From the NCBI GenBank assembly GCA_037367355.1, contig CM074702.1, forward strand, positions 2,999,175 to 3,063,174: a DNA stretch of 64,000 nucleotides. The letters run 5' to 3'. The stretch is from Neoscytalidium dimidiatum. Its lineage: Eukaryota > Ascomycota > Dothideomycetes > Botryosphaeriales > Botryosphaeriaceae. The notes below the pieces were generated by a model. The model ran no database searches. It was not told the origin of the DNA and worked only from the letters and a program-made list of their open reading frames with translations. The translations under genes and the position numbers were made by a program. Of this stretch, positions 1 through 11,097 are shown piece after piece. Within the stretch, counting starts at the first letter, position 1. Every line of letters starts with the position of its first letter.

Positions 1-1776
1 TGGTTCGACGCTCGTTCAATCAATACGAAGCAAGGGGATGGAGGCGGCTAAAAGATTAGAAACTAAGAAATGGTTGGAATTCAGAGTCAAGCACTCATGC
101 CTGCTCAGTCAAGTATTGGTCAGTGCTTGACCAGGCTGGCGTATCTACTAGAGCCAGCCGCTTATTCAAATGGTTAACCAATGGATAACTCCTAATTATC
201 GAGGCTGATTTTATACATTATTAACCAAGTAATGTTTCTGAAATACCCTGTGATCTCGATCGTTTGTATTTTATTCGTCGAAATTAAAGGTAGATGACAG
301 GTGTGTTCCCGGCTGATTTTACTTTTTTTTATCAGTTATAGAATTATAGTTAATTGTATATACTTATATAGCTAATGCGTGAGGCAATGCTTGGTAAATA
401 ATTGGCTATGCAGCGCCTGCTGCGCCATTTACGCCACCTTAAATTGCTGCCTACTGTACTACTTACACCGCCTTACGTTGCTGCCTACTATACCACTTAT
501 ATCGCCTTGCATCGTTGCCTACGATACCGCTTATACCGCCTATCTACACCCTCCGTGTCGTAAAAGGCACGCAGTGCCTCGCCGGCACATACCTGCTCAG
601 CGCGCGAACCCATGACGGGACACACACAATACAGACATGGGGTCTTTCCAACATGTCCACCCGCTCTGACACTGCTAGCGTTGCGCCGTGCGCAGTGTGG
701 CGCAACCTCACAGAACGCTCCACATGCGCTTTTTCTTTCCACAAGGAACTCCTTGCAGTTGTGAAATGTGAAAGCCATCTCTTCCGCATTTTCCCCGCGT
801 GGCGTAAAGAATGCCTTATCTTGTACTTTGACGCATGCGTGCACGAGGCACTGTGCCTGCACCTTCCATTCTGCCTGCCCGTCCAGTGCATCGTGGCGAG
901 AGACATGGTGACGCTGTGTATGTGGTATCTGCCCGAGGGCATGGTGGTGGGAATGAGTCCGTACGACACGGGCAGAGGTCACAGCCAGTCTGGTACTGGC
1001 CATCGAATGTGCTTGGTGAGGAACATTGCGCTATTGGAGCTCGAGAAGCTTACCGCCGCTCTTGTCTTGGCTTAGGACTTAAACTCTGACACAATATTAA
1101 ATCAATTTGCGCATCATAGGTCGAAGCTGTTGACTGGGATGCGTACGTGGTCGAGAACGGATAGTTCTTCAGGCATTGAGGGCTAAATGCAAGAGTCCGA
1201 AGATAGGATCTATCCTGATCATAAACTTTTCCAATTTTATGATCGAGATTGCGATAGACTGAGGTACGGTTCTGTCGTATGTTGAAACCTTTATACAGAT
1301 AAGTTGTGCTCTAGGATTATTTTCGCAAATGACTCTCAAGAGTTTGAAGAAGCTGAGCGGTGTTTGGCGTGTTCAAATATTATACTCCAACGGTAATTCC
1401 CAACCAAGACAGGCATAAGTGTCTGGACACAGGATATGGCCGTGTGACTTCATTTACCTTTCCAAAGTAGATGACATTAATGTTGTTCCCTCAGCTCATC
1501 GTCGGGTTTCTGCGGCGTTCGGAGGTTTTGCGTCTTGGGTCAGTTGCGCCCCACCTAGAAATGTTGTCATGGCACGAACCTTGGCTTCGCCCATGCTGCC
1601 TACCGTAACTAAGGCGGGCTAATTGTTGTGATGATATTGTTGTGTGAACTCAAAGGCCAGCAGGTCAAGTCAATGTTACATCACAAGCCGCACAGTATCC
1701 GTTGCAAAAAGAAATCGGCTCACGTGAATGTGTGAAGTAAATAGATTGTGACTATTGGGTATTAATTGCATTCTTT
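1..1776. other. Gene-poor left edge
   Basis: No gene is supported here. Bases 150-380 are AT-rich, then a short tandem repeat follows (433-541). Two overlapping open frames on opposite strands (497-1003 minus and 515-1075 plus) have no recognisable domain, are Cys/His-rich in a way typical of chance frames, and partly translate the repeat. From 1080 to 1776 I see only short random frames. The last bases hold the 3' flank of the MFS gene that ends at 1777. Confidence 0.6.
433..541. repeat. Degenerate tandem repeat, about 34-bp unit x3
   Basis: Three imperfect copies of a unit that begins CGCCTTRNRTYGYTGCCTAC and ends near CTTAYAC/T follow each other, and a fourth partial unit starts at about 537. 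The copies differ by a few substitutions, so this is a small diverged minisatellite and not a recent expansion. No coding role is evident. Confidence 0.7.
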
Positions 1777-3447
1777 TCACTTCGTCTCCGTCCTGCTCTC
1801 GACCGTCTCCAACATCACTGTACCCTGCTTTCCGTCCACATCAATTTCTCCGATGTGTGCGGTGGCCAGCGTATCCCCAAACAACTCTCCGATCTCCTCC
1901 AGTGTCTTGCCTTTCGTCTCTGGCAGAAAGAGGACGTACACGACGACACCTAAGAGATTGGCAGCGATAAAAACAGCATAGTACCTCCAGGAGATGTTCT
2001 CCATGGCCACCGGGGTAATCTGCGAAACGACGATGGCTGCCACTCCATTGCAAAAAGTAGCAAACGCCAAACCGATGGAGCGAATGCACAACGGAAGGAG
2101 CTCAGAAGCAACGACCCAAGTGGTTGAGTTGAAAAAGATGGCGTAGGCGGCTGAGTACAAGAAAATGAAGGCGATGGTGGCACGAGACGCAGCCTCGTTG
2201 GACCCGTCGGCGAATTCTGCGCTGAGAGCCATGCAGATGGACAGCATGACGGCGAGCACCAGGCAGCCGACCCATAAGGTAGTCGTTCTCCGCCAGCGGT
2301 CTATTCCTCGTTAGTCCAGTGCTTCTCATGTCAGGAAGCCCCCCACTCACCAGCAACGACCGTCAAGCTGATCAGTTGACCGAATAATCCCATGAAGCCG
2401 TAAATCCCACTGATCAGCAGCGCCCTCCTGCCGGTGAATCCGACCGACTCGTAAAAGATGCTCTGAAAATTCTGAATGACGCCCACGCCGGCAAACTGCG
2501 TCAGCGTAAGCACGAAGCAGCTCAGCCCCACGCGCCTGATGTACCGCTTGCTGAACAGCCTCAACAGCCCGCTCACGAATCCCTGCGAGCCGTGCGACCG
2601 CTCCAGCGCGATCTGCTCCCGAATCTGGATCATCTCCTGATCGACGAAGTCGGCGCCGCTGTCCGAATGGATCCGCACCAGCACGGCCCGCGCCTCCTCC
2701 ACGCGGTCGCGGCTCACCAGCCACCGCGGGCTGAACGGGATCAGCGCGCTCCCGACCAGCAGGAACGCCGCGCAGGGAAACTGCATGGCCAGCGGGATCC
2801 GCCACCGGCCCTCGCCGCTCGCGAACACGCCCGCGTACCCGAGCCAGTTGGCGAGGCAGAAGCCGACGGCGATGCCCATGCCCTGGAAGCCGACGACGAC
2901 GCCGCGCCGCGCCGGCTTGGACACCTCGGCGATGTAGATGGGGACGACCGGCAGGATCATGCCCGACGACCACCCCGTGAGGAGGCGGCCGGCGATGAAC
3001 ATGCCGATGTTGGCGGCCGCCACTTGCAGGACGATGCCGACGATCGCGATGCCGCAGGCCATCGTCATTGCGTATTTGCGGCTGAGGCGGTCCGCGGCCC
3101 AGCCGGCGGCGAAGGTGCCTGCGGCTTGGCCGGCGTTGTAGACGGAGACGATAGCGCCTGTGTGTGTGAGGGGATTTGGTGTTAGCGATGAACGTGGACA
3201 GTGGCCGGGTTGTTGTTTGGTGGGGGATTCACTTGCCTGTGAGGGTGGAGTCTTCGCCTGTCGGTGGGAACATGTAGAAGTTGAAGCTATCGTGGCCGAT
3301 CGTCGTGGCGATGATGCCTGAGATGGTTAGTATGTTTTCGTTTTGAACGAGTGAGAGAGTGAGTGTAAACTAACCGGTATCAATGCCGTACATAGCACGT
3401 CCGACTGCGGCGATTGTTGGAGGTATGTACTGCGCCCATTTGCCCAT
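1777..3447 (-). CDS. MFS sugar-porter family transporter
   Basis: Likely imports a hexose or other plant sugar across the plasma membrane with protons. Four exons: 3375-3447, 3237-3317, 2351-3157 and 1777-2300; 494 aa, the normal length for the family. Visible signatures are a loop motif with DRLSRKYAM after TM2, the PIYIAEVSKPARRG sugar-porter signature, PFSPRWL in the central loop, DRWRR in the second half, and the C-terminal PETKGKTLEEI. About 12 hydrophobic segments are visible. The ATG at 3447 gives MGKWAQYIPP and keeps phase through all introns. The second intron (3158-3236) starts with GC (GCAAGT), a non-canonical donor needed to keep the frame. The gene is divergent from the rhamnosidase at 4728, so rhamnose or another released sugar is a reasonable substrate guess. 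Substrate is inference; family is firm. Confidence 0.92.
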
Positions 3448-4727
3448 GGTTGGAGGTAAAGCTGGCTTCGAAGTGTATGAAAAACAACGGAAGGTAAATA
3501 GCCGGGAGATTCATGTTAGAGAATTGGTGTTGATCAGAGGCTATATATATCAAGAAGTGGTTGGTAAGTAGTGCAGTTCAGGAAGCCAGCCTAAAAACAG
3601 TCCAATCCCCTCAAGTTGTGGGTGGCTGCCCTCACTAACCTAAAGGATCGTGCCCAGAAGCCTCACGGCTGAGCGGCAATGAGATTGCGGGGTCCCCATA
3701 GAATCATGAAACTGGCTCTCGGGTCAATGATCCAACGGGCCAAGGCTTGTCGGCTTGGACACAGAAGTAAGCTCGAAGGGAAACGTGATCTTGAACGGCA
3801 CGTGTGAACGCAAATGCTGCTCAAATCGTACTACAGATCTCATCAATCAGGCATAGGAGGATAGTGAAGCATGTTCGACTCAAGGGAACAGTGCGGTGCT
3901 GCGTTAGTCCAAGTTTGGCTCGACTTCGAGTTATGACCTCGGGACTCCTCAGCCCGAATTGGGCTTGGAGACGCTTGGCTTTCTAAGCTCTTGCACTGAC
4001 AAGAACGCCTCCGATAGCAATACCATATGTCGTAGACATTGTTCAAAAGGTGGATCATAAGCTGTCCATATCACTGAGGGGATAGCATATAAACAGTGCT
4101 GCTGGTAGGAAGCATCAATTCGTTGCTCGTTATTTTTATGGGGCCCCGAGTTACCCAAAAGGGCAAAAGGCGGGGCATGGAGTTGTGGGGGATACGTAGG
4201 CATGCGAGGGGTGATGCTAGGCGCCACATGTCAGAATCAAGGCCATGGACTTGGACCACATTCGTAAAGAATCCGAGATTAAGTTTGGCAGAGGCAAATC
4301 TTCGGGAACCCAGAGAGCGGTGGCTCAAATTCCCTAATCTGGCGGAGAGAAGGTCCAAGCGGCCGGCTTCAGAGCGGCGTGCATTGTCCCGAGCGGCACG
4401 CCGTGCCAAACTCAGCATCCCTCGGGCCCCGCGGCCGGCTTGCGAGAACGATGGACTTTGAACACCAACGACGCTCACCTAGGCCTCGTGGCGCTTCCCA
4501 TATACCTCATGTGCTGACGGTGGCTAGAACCATCGTTAAGGAGAGTGGCTGAGACTCATGCACGACGGCTTCGCTAGAAAGTCTCCCGATCGCCGAAGTC
4601 CCCACTGCACGTCATCCACTCTCACGTACGCGTATCTCCCGCCACCCTCGTTAAATGCTTGGGCCACCGACTGCGACTGAGTGTCTCCGGTACGTATCCA
4701 AGCTTCGCCTTCTGCCTGGTCGCAATC
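3448..4727. other. Divergent intergenic region, transporter / rhamnosidase
   Basis: A 1.28 kb region lies between two genes transcribed away from each other and probably carries both promoters. No convincing gene is seen; frames at 4071-4478 (minus) and 4096-4461 (plus) overlap each other and resemble nothing known. It contains CGG/CCG-rich stretches at about 4360-4440, including the inverted CGG-N4-CCG at 4394-4403 inside a GGCAC...GTGCC palindrome. Sites of this type are often bound by Zn2Cys6 regulators. Confidence 0.5.
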
Positions 4728-7439
4728 ATGAGCGTCCAACAGATTGACCTCCGCTTCGAACACCACCCAGACGGTTTCGGCATTGGAACCTCCACCCCAC
4801 GCCTGTCCTGGCGCTTCGCACACGGCGACAGCCCCGCGCAAAACTGGCGCCAAACCGCCTACGAAGTTGAGATCTCCAGGCCAGGTGCCCGCAAAACCGA
4901 ATCTTTCCGCGTCGATTCCGAAAACTCCATCCTTACCCAATGGCCCTCCCATCCGCTGTCCTCCCGAGAAAGAGCATATGTCCGCGCTAGGGCTTTTGGC
5001 GTGGCTGGAACAACCAGCAGCCCCTCCGACCCTTCGCCCACTGAGTGGTCCGCGTGGCAGGTGGTGGAGGCTGGTCTGCTGCAGCGCTCCGACTGGACCG
5101 CCAGCTTCATCACCTTGCCGAACGAGCAGCCGAAGGACCAACCCAAGCAGCCCATTCTGTTCAGGAAAGGATTTGAGACGAAGGCCAGCGAAAAGGTCCA
5201 AGCGAGGCTCTACATCACGAGCCTTGGCGTCTACGAGGCCCACGTCAATGGCCGCCGGGTGGGCGATCTGCAGATGACGCCGGGCTGGACGAGCTACCGC
5301 CATCGCCTGCCGTACCAGGTCTTCGACGTCACAGGCTTGCTTCGGAATGGCAGTAATGCGATAGGAGTTGAAGTGGCAGAGGGATGGTATGCTGGCCGGT
5401 TGACGTGGGGCAAAGGTGTGCGCAATTTCTATGGAGACAAGCTGGCCGTGTTGGCGCAACTGGAGATTCAGCACGAGGACGGAACGGTACAGCGAATCCT
5501 GTCTGATGACTCGTGGAAGACGCGTCTATCGGCCTTGGTAGCGAGCGAGCTGTATGACGGTGAAGCTTATGATGCGCGCCGAGAGGCTGGGGAATGGGCA
5601 AACCAGGGATTTGAGGACAGCGGCTGGCACCCTGCACACTCCCTGGACTTCCCGGACGCTACGCTATTCTCCCCGGATGCCCCGCCCGTCCGTGTCACGC
5701 AAACAGTTCAACCCAAAGATATCTTCAGGAGCAAACGCGGCAAGACGTTGATTGATTTTGGCCAGAACCTCGTCGGCAAAATCCATATCAAGTCCCTGCA
5801 GAAGCCTGAAGGGCATGTCCTCAAGGTCAGGCACGCTGAAGTCCTCGAGCACGGCGAGCTCGGCACCAGACCGCTCCGCAACGCAAGAGCAGAAGACACC
5901 ATCATTTTCTCTGCCAACCCCGTCCAAGACTGGACGCCACGCTTCACCTTCCACGGCTTCCGTTACATCCAGCTCGAAGGCTGGTCCCTCGACGACGTGG
6001 ACCCACCGGCGGCTGACAACATCAGCGCCCTCGTCATGCACTCCGACCTGACCCGCACCGGCCACTTCCACAGCTCCAACCCGCTCATCAACCAGCTCCA
6101 CGAGAACGTCGTCTGGAGCATGCGCGGCAACTTCCTCTCCATCCCCACCGACTGCCCGCAGCGCGACGAGCGCCTCGGCTGGACCGGCGACATCCAAGTC
6201 TTCACGCCCACCGCCTCCTTCCTGCACTCCAGCACGGGCTTCCTCGCCAACTGGCTGCGCGACGTCGCGCTCGAGCAGCTCCGCGACAACGGCGGCATCG
6301 TCCCGCTCGTCGTCCCGGACGTGCTCGGCACGACGACCTGGCCCGCCGTCCCGCAGGCCGTCTGGGACGACGCCGCCATCCTGGTCCCCTGGACGCTGTA
6401 CCAGTGGAGCGGCGACGCCGACATCCTGGCGCGGCAGTACGCCTCCATGCGCGCGCACCTCGACGCCTCCGTCCGCCGCGGCCCGGACGGCCTCTGGGAC
6501 CCGGACCTCTGGCAGCTGGGCGACTGGCTCGACCCGAACGCGCCGCCGCGCGAGCCCGGGCTCGCGCGCACCGACGGCACGCTCGTCGCCGACGCCTACC
6601 TGGTGCACGTGACGGGCGTGCTGGCGCGCGTCGGCGAGGCCGTCGGGCGGGCGGACGACGCGGCGGCGTATCGGAGGCGGCACGGCGAGCTGAAGGCCGC
6701 CTTCGCGCGCAAGTACGTCGCGCCGTCGGGGCTGCTGGTCGGGGACTCGCAGACGGCGCTGGCGCTGGCGCTGGCCTTCGACCTGCACGAGGGGGGCCGC
6801 GAGCAGGTGCGAGCCGCGGGCGACCGCCTCGCGCGTCTCGTGCGCTACTCCAAGTTTCGCGTGTCGACGGGGTTCGCGGGGACGCCGCTCGTGCTGCACG
6901 CGCTGACGCGCACCGGCCATGTGCAGCTGGCGTACCGCATGCTGCTGGAGGAGAAGTGCCCGTCGTGGCTGTACCCGGTGACCATGGGCGCGACGACCAT
7001 CTGGGAGCGGTGGGACAGCATGTTGCCTGACGGGAGTATCAATCCGGGGGAGATGACGAGTTTCAATCACTACGCTCTGGGCTCTGTGGCGAACTGGCTG
7101 CACACGGTCGTGGGAGGGATCAGCCCTGTCGAGCCGGGATGGAGGAAGTGGAGGGTGTGGCCGAGGCCTGGTGGGACGATAAACAGCGCGGAGGTGAGAT
7201 TCGAAAGCCCATACGGCCTGGCCGAGGCGCGGTGGGAGGTGGTTGATGAAGGACGGAAGTTCAAGCTGTTCGTGAACGTGCCGCCCAACACGTCTGCGCT
7301 GGTAGTGCTCCCTGGTCAGACTGAAGATGAGGGAGTGTGGGTTGGTGCTGGCTTCCACGAGCGACAATCAAGCTTCGAGGCACCTGGGGAGTGGCCGCCC
7401 AGGGCCATGTATACTCAGTTCCAAGAAGGGCTTGAGTAG
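4728..7439 (+). CDS. Alpha-L-rhamnosidase, glycoside hydrolase family 78
   Basis: Hydrolyses terminal alpha-L-rhamnose from plant glycosides such as flavonoid rhamnosides or pectin fragments. One exon, 903 aa, usual for GH78. The frame is open from 4659, but the ATG at 4728 (MSVQQIDLRFEH) matches the usual GH78 start, with PRLSWRF about 25 residues in. Domain order fits the family: N-terminal beta domains (about 1-430), an (alpha/alpha)6 catalytic barrel (about 430-800) and a C-terminal beta domain. The acid-rich catalytic motifs are visible: PQRDERLGWTGD (D480, E481) and TTIWERWDSM (E760). No signal peptide follows from this start, so the enzyme may act inside the cell; the 23-residue upstream extension is not a convincing signal either. 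Codon use is very GC3-rich in the middle. It is divergent from a sugar porter, consistent with uptake and use of released sugar. Confidence 0.93.
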   Translation: MSVQQIDLRFEHHPDGFGIGTSTPRLSWRFAHGDSPAQNWRQTAYEVEISRPGARKTESFRVDSENSILTQWPSHPLSSRERAYVRARAFGVAGTTSSPSDPSPTEWSAWQVVEAGLLQRSDWTASFITLPNEQPKDQPKQPILFRKGFETKASEKVQARLYITSLGVYEAHVNGRRVGDLQMTPGWTSYRHRLPYQVFDVTGLLRNGSNAIGVEVAEGWYAGRLTWGKGVRNFYGDKLAVLAQLEIQHEDGTVQRILSDDSWKTRLSALVASELYDGEAYDARREAGEWANQGFEDSGWHPAHSLDFPDATLFSPDAPPVRVTQTVQPKDIFRSKRGKTLIDFGQNLVGKIHIKSLQKPEGHVLKVRHAEVLEHGELGTRPLRNARAEDTIIFSANPVQDWTPRFTFHGFRYIQLEGWSLDDVDPPAADNISALVMHSDLTRTGHFHSSNPLINQLHENVVWSMRGNFLSIPTDCPQRDERLGWTGDIQVFTPTASFLHSSTGFLANWLRDVALEQLRDNGGIVPLVVPDVLGTTTWPAVPQAVWDDAAILVPWTLYQWSGDADILARQYASMRAHLDASVRRGPDGLWDPDLWQLGDWLDPNAPPREPGLARTDGTLVADAYLVHVTGVLARVGEAVGRADDAAAYRRRHGELKAAFARKYVAPSGLLVGDSQTALALALAFDLHEGGREQVRAAGDRLARLVRYSKFRVSTGFAGTPLVLHALTRTGHVQLAYRMLLEEKCPSWLYPVTMGATTIWERWDSMLPDGSINPGEMTSFNHYALGSVANWLHTVVGGISPVEPGWRKWRVWPRPGGTINSAEVRFESPYGLAEARWEVVDEGRKFKLFVNVPPNTSALVVLPGQTEDEGVWVGAGFHERQSSFEAPGEWPPRAMYTQFQEGLE

Positions 7440-7559
7440 ACGGCAAGGGGAGTTTCTTAATTTCAGCAGTCCGTGCTGCTGTGGTAGTGGCTAAAGCCCT
7501 TTTCATCTTACCAGCCATGGTGGCATCTTGACGAGGAGCCCGCGCGGGTCAGTAGTTTC

Positions 7560-9003
7560 TCACGCCTTCTCCCTATCAAATCTCTGCTTCTCCATCTCGC
7601 CAACAAGCTGTTCAAACAAAGCCTCCATGTCCAGCCTCACCTTTTCCTCATCCGCTCCCAGCACCTTTCTGTCTCTTACCACAACTATTCCATCCACAAT
7701 CACGGTGTCTACGGCGCTCCCGTTACACCCAAACACCAGATGACTCTCCAACATCTTCCGCCTCTCCTCTACCGGGCTCTTCAATAACGGCGTGAACATC
7801 CCATCCCTCTTCAAGTCCAACACCACCACATCCGCCTTCCGCCCCACCTCCAAGACGCCCGCATCAATGCCCAGTGCCTTCGCCCCATTCCGCGTCGCCA
7901 TCTTCAGCATATCCCGCGCCTGCCCCAGCCCCGCATCCCTGTGCAGCGCCCTCTGCGCATACGACCCGAACTTCAGCGTCTCGAACATGTCCACCGAGTT
8001 GTGGCACTCGCACGCATCGACCCCCAACCCGACATTGACGCCCGCACGCACCAGGTCCTGCAGCCGCGCCACCCCGTTCCCGAGCTTCGCGTTGCTGCCC
8101 GGGTTGTACGAGACGTGCGTCCCGGTCTCGGCCAGGATCTCGATGTCGCCGTCGGACAGGTGCACGCAGTGCGCGGCCACCGTGTCGGGCCCGAGCAGCC
8201 CGGCCTCGCGCGCGACCTGCACGGGGGTGCGCCCGCCGAAGCGCGCCGACACGTCGGCCAGCTCGGAGGCGGACTCGCACAGGTGGACGTGCAGGCCGAC
8301 GCCGCGCTCGCGCTTCGCCGCCGCGACCGCGGCGAGCAGCGCGCCGTCCGCGAGCGGCAGCCACTCGAGGCCGAGCACGACGCGCACGCGGCCGTCCGCG
8401 GCGCCGTCGCACTGCGCGATCGACGCGAGGCTGTCGGCGAGCGTGTCGAGGCGGTGCGAGGGGTGCGCGACGTCGTTGCTCAGCACGGCGCGGATGCCGG
8501 TCTGCGCCGCCGCCGCCGCGAGGGACGGCACGAAGCGGTACATGTCGTTGACGGCGGTGGTGCCGGATTTGAGCGCCGTGATGTACGCGTGCAGGGCGGC
8601 GGTCGTGGCGCCGGCCGGCGTGAGCGCGCGGATGGAGGGGTACCAGATTGTGTCGAGGTATTCCCAGAGGGGGAGCGTGTCGTTGAACCCCTGTGGCAAG
8701 GCGTTAGTAGGGGTGCTGAAGAGATTGTGAAGAAGAGTGATGATAGTGTCTCAGAGGAAGGGGGGTTGATACCTTCGCGACGCTGGTGTGGAAGTGCAAG
8801 TCTACAAGGCCTGGCATGACGAGTTTGTCTGTGCCGTCAATTATTGTGGTCTCAATGCCGTCTTTGAAATCCTTCGGGGCTTCATCCTGTCTGAAGATAC
8901 CAGTAATTCGGTCATTTTCGATAATGAGTGTCGCCGGGAAGTAAAACGTGTCGTTGTCATCCAAGGTGAGGACTGACGCGTTCTGAATGACTATTCTTGA
9001 CAT
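7560..9003 (-). CDS. ATZ/TRZ-type amidohydrolase (cytosine/guanine/SAH-deaminase superfamily)
   Basis: Probably a zinc-dependent hydrolytic deaminase or dechlorinase of a nitrogen heterocycle. Two exons, 8773-9003 and 7560-8690, joined in phase as HTSVAK-GFNDTLPLWEYL; 453 aa, normal for the group. Metal-binding motifs are seen: PGLVDLHFHTS (HxH), HVHLCES, VAAHCVHLSD and GLGVDACECHNSVDM, where the Asp is the expected last ligand. The N-terminal IQNASVLTLD and the IIDGTDKLVMPGLVD stretch are typical of this superfamily. The substrate cannot be read from sequence; guanine, S-adenosylhomocysteine/MTA and triazine-type enzymes share these motifs. It converges with the rhamnosidase, with only 120 bp between the stops. 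Confidence 0.88.
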
Positions 9004-9835
9004 GTTGGCGGCGGGTACGTACGAATGATCCTCCTGAGAATTGAACCTTGTAACGCTCGAGGAAAACGAGGGTGGAACATGCGGCTCTATTTAATCACAA
9101 AGATTTCCGTACCATTAAGATTGGACGTGCTCGTAAAATACCACTTCGGCAGTTAAATACACAAGAGTGGGGGACGATAACGTGGCCGTCAGATCACCCC
9201 GCCATGCAAGTTTACATTTACGGGTTGATGGCCTCGTACTTCATCAAATCAACTCATATGCTCCAAACATAAGAAACGCTTCTTCCAGCGAGGACAGCGT
9301 GGTCGGACGTGAGTAATGATGCTCTGACGAGCCCGACTGGGCTAATGAGAAGGTGCAAGGAGACATGCTCGTTGGGTTCTTTCGGCGTATGGGGCTTCTG
9401 GCAGGAAATACCTCAAAAGGATGTCTTTTCACTTGCTATCTTGCGCTCTCGATGTGGAAGCATAAGTAGAACAGTGGGAACTGGGCTCAATTATTGGCTG
9501 CAGGTAATTGGGCTCCACTTTCAGCCGCAGCCGCAAATATCTTGCTGGTGATCTGAAGGTCACCTCGCCCTACTGCAGGGCTGAGAACTTGGGAAAACCT
9601 CCCAACCACGTCGTCACTAGCACCAAAGTGACGCCTCACAGCTGTCTTGCGGTCCATAGACATCCAAACGGGCGCGACCTTCGAAAGCTACATGGAACGC
9701 TGCTCGCATTGCGGGCAGTAAGGGCGGAGGAAAATACACTGTCTGGCTTTGAAGCGATGCCGCAAAAGTAGAGCATTCCATCCATCTCGCCCAAAAAATT
9801 AAATTGAGAGCCAAAGGCTCGAAGTAACGTGGCTC
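9004..9835. other. Intergenic, no gene seen
   Basis: This is the upstream region of the amidohydrolase, followed by the start of the decayed HET locus. Only short frames without recognisable domains are present. Confidence 0.5.
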
Positions 9836-11085
9836 ATGCAACTAACCGTGGAACTTCCAAACGTTGAAAGATACCGGTACGAGAGCCTTGACGATGTGCA
9901 CAGCATCCGCCTACTCATTCTCCTCCCTGGAGGCATCCTAGACCCAATCCGGTGCAAACTTGGCGTTGGTCGGATCGAAAGTACCCTCCCGTACGAAGCT
10001 ATATCATAGGTGTGGGGGAATTCCACAGAACGTCTGGATATTCTATGTCATGAGAGAAAGCTGGAAGTACCTATGGGCCTGGCAGATGCCCTTGCGAAAT
10101 TCCGCCGAAAAAAAGGAAGAAGCGCATACTTTTGGGCGGATGCAGTTTGTATCGACCAAGGCGAGGCGAGCAAGTTCAGATGATGCGGCATATTTTCAGA
10201 ATCGCAGTAAGAGTTCTGGTCTGGCTAGACCGCGCGGACCACTTTAATTTTGGCGCCCTCTTCGCTTTCGTCAAAAGTTTGGTGCATCTGTCCCACAGGA
10301 AGGGCTTTATCAAGCGGTTCGCGAAAGAATGGAAGGTGTGAAGAGTGAGTTGGTGCCGATTCTTGGGCTCACTGTCGAGTTACCTTAGTTCCGACGTGTG
10401 TGGACCACTCAGGCCATTGGTCTTGCGTTGGACGTCACAGTCCACTGCGGAGAAGCCTCAATTCTGTGGAAACACTTTGCCCAGTTCTGCAATGAGTTCA
10501 ATGGTCGAGTTTCTGCTGTTGCAGCAAGATGTGGGCTTGGTGGAATCAATGGGGTTGCTTCGTTAGTACACTATGACTTTCGAGAGGAGCAAAACACTTC
10601 TATCACATCCTGCCTGTTATTGCTGCTAGAATTCTCTCGGGAATGCTCGGGTAATCGTGACCGGATATACGCACTCCTTGGCTATCCAATATTTTCATAC
10701 ACAATATCGAACGGCCATTCGGACTATTACCTTCCGACGGACGATAGCATACCCCTTATGGACTTGAGTGCAGAAGCATGCGGAGGGATTATCAAACTTC
10801 CGCAAAGCTACCCTTCATACATTCTGTCATGTATTCGACACGATACGTCCACAATAAACGACTGCAATATTGCCTCGTGGATCCCGCACTGGCACATGTA
10901 TACCGGTATCCGCGGCGACTACCAATAGATAATGACCTGCAACCTTTTCTCAACGCGCACGGGCAGACTGAGCCGAAATACTTCTTCAACGGTCGGACTC
11001 TAAGCTTAAATGGCTTAGCCGTCGATTCCATTCTCTGGACTCATGTCAAGCTCTGGATAAAGTCCTTCATTTACAGACTTCATCT
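9836..11085 (+). pseudogene. HET-domain (heterokaryon incompatibility) pseudogene
   Basis: The conserved HET motifs can be read in order but in broken frames. From the ATG at 9836 the frame gives STLPYEAIS, then a TAG (10007-10009) replaces the expected aromatic residue just before VWGNSTERLD. The same frame continues to AYFWADAVCIDQG, then a shift is needed near 10155 to reach EQVQMMRHIFRIAVRVLVWLD. A further shift leads to ELVPILGLTVELP, a second TAG (10386-10388) where Trp is usual, and FRRVWTTQAIGLALD. A long frame runs to DCNIASWIPHWHMYTG (stop 10928), and a last shift leads to FNGRTLSLNGLAVDSILW. HET proteins trigger cell death after fusion of incompatible hyphae; this copy cannot make one. 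Several independent lesions exclude a single sequencing error. Confidence 0.85.
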
Positions 11086-11097
11086 AGTCAACCCAGT

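Noticed and set aside
497..1075. Two overlapping frames of 168-186 codons on opposite strands
   Set aside because: They overlap almost fully, have no domain, and partly read the tandem repeat; no splice or start context favours either.
4071..4478. Possible small genes in the transporter/rhamnosidase intergenic region
   Set aside because: Opposite-strand frames overlap each other, no recognisable domain, and the region is better explained as a shared promoter.
5664..7367. A 567-codon minus-strand frame opposite the rhamnosidase
   Set aside because: It is an Arg/His/Val-rich shadow created by the GC3 bias of the real gene; the plus strand has clear GH78 motifs.
7792..8819. Plus-strand frames of about 300 codons opposite the amidohydrolase
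   Set aside because: Shadow frames of a GC-rich gene; composition is abnormal and the minus strand carries all metal motifs.
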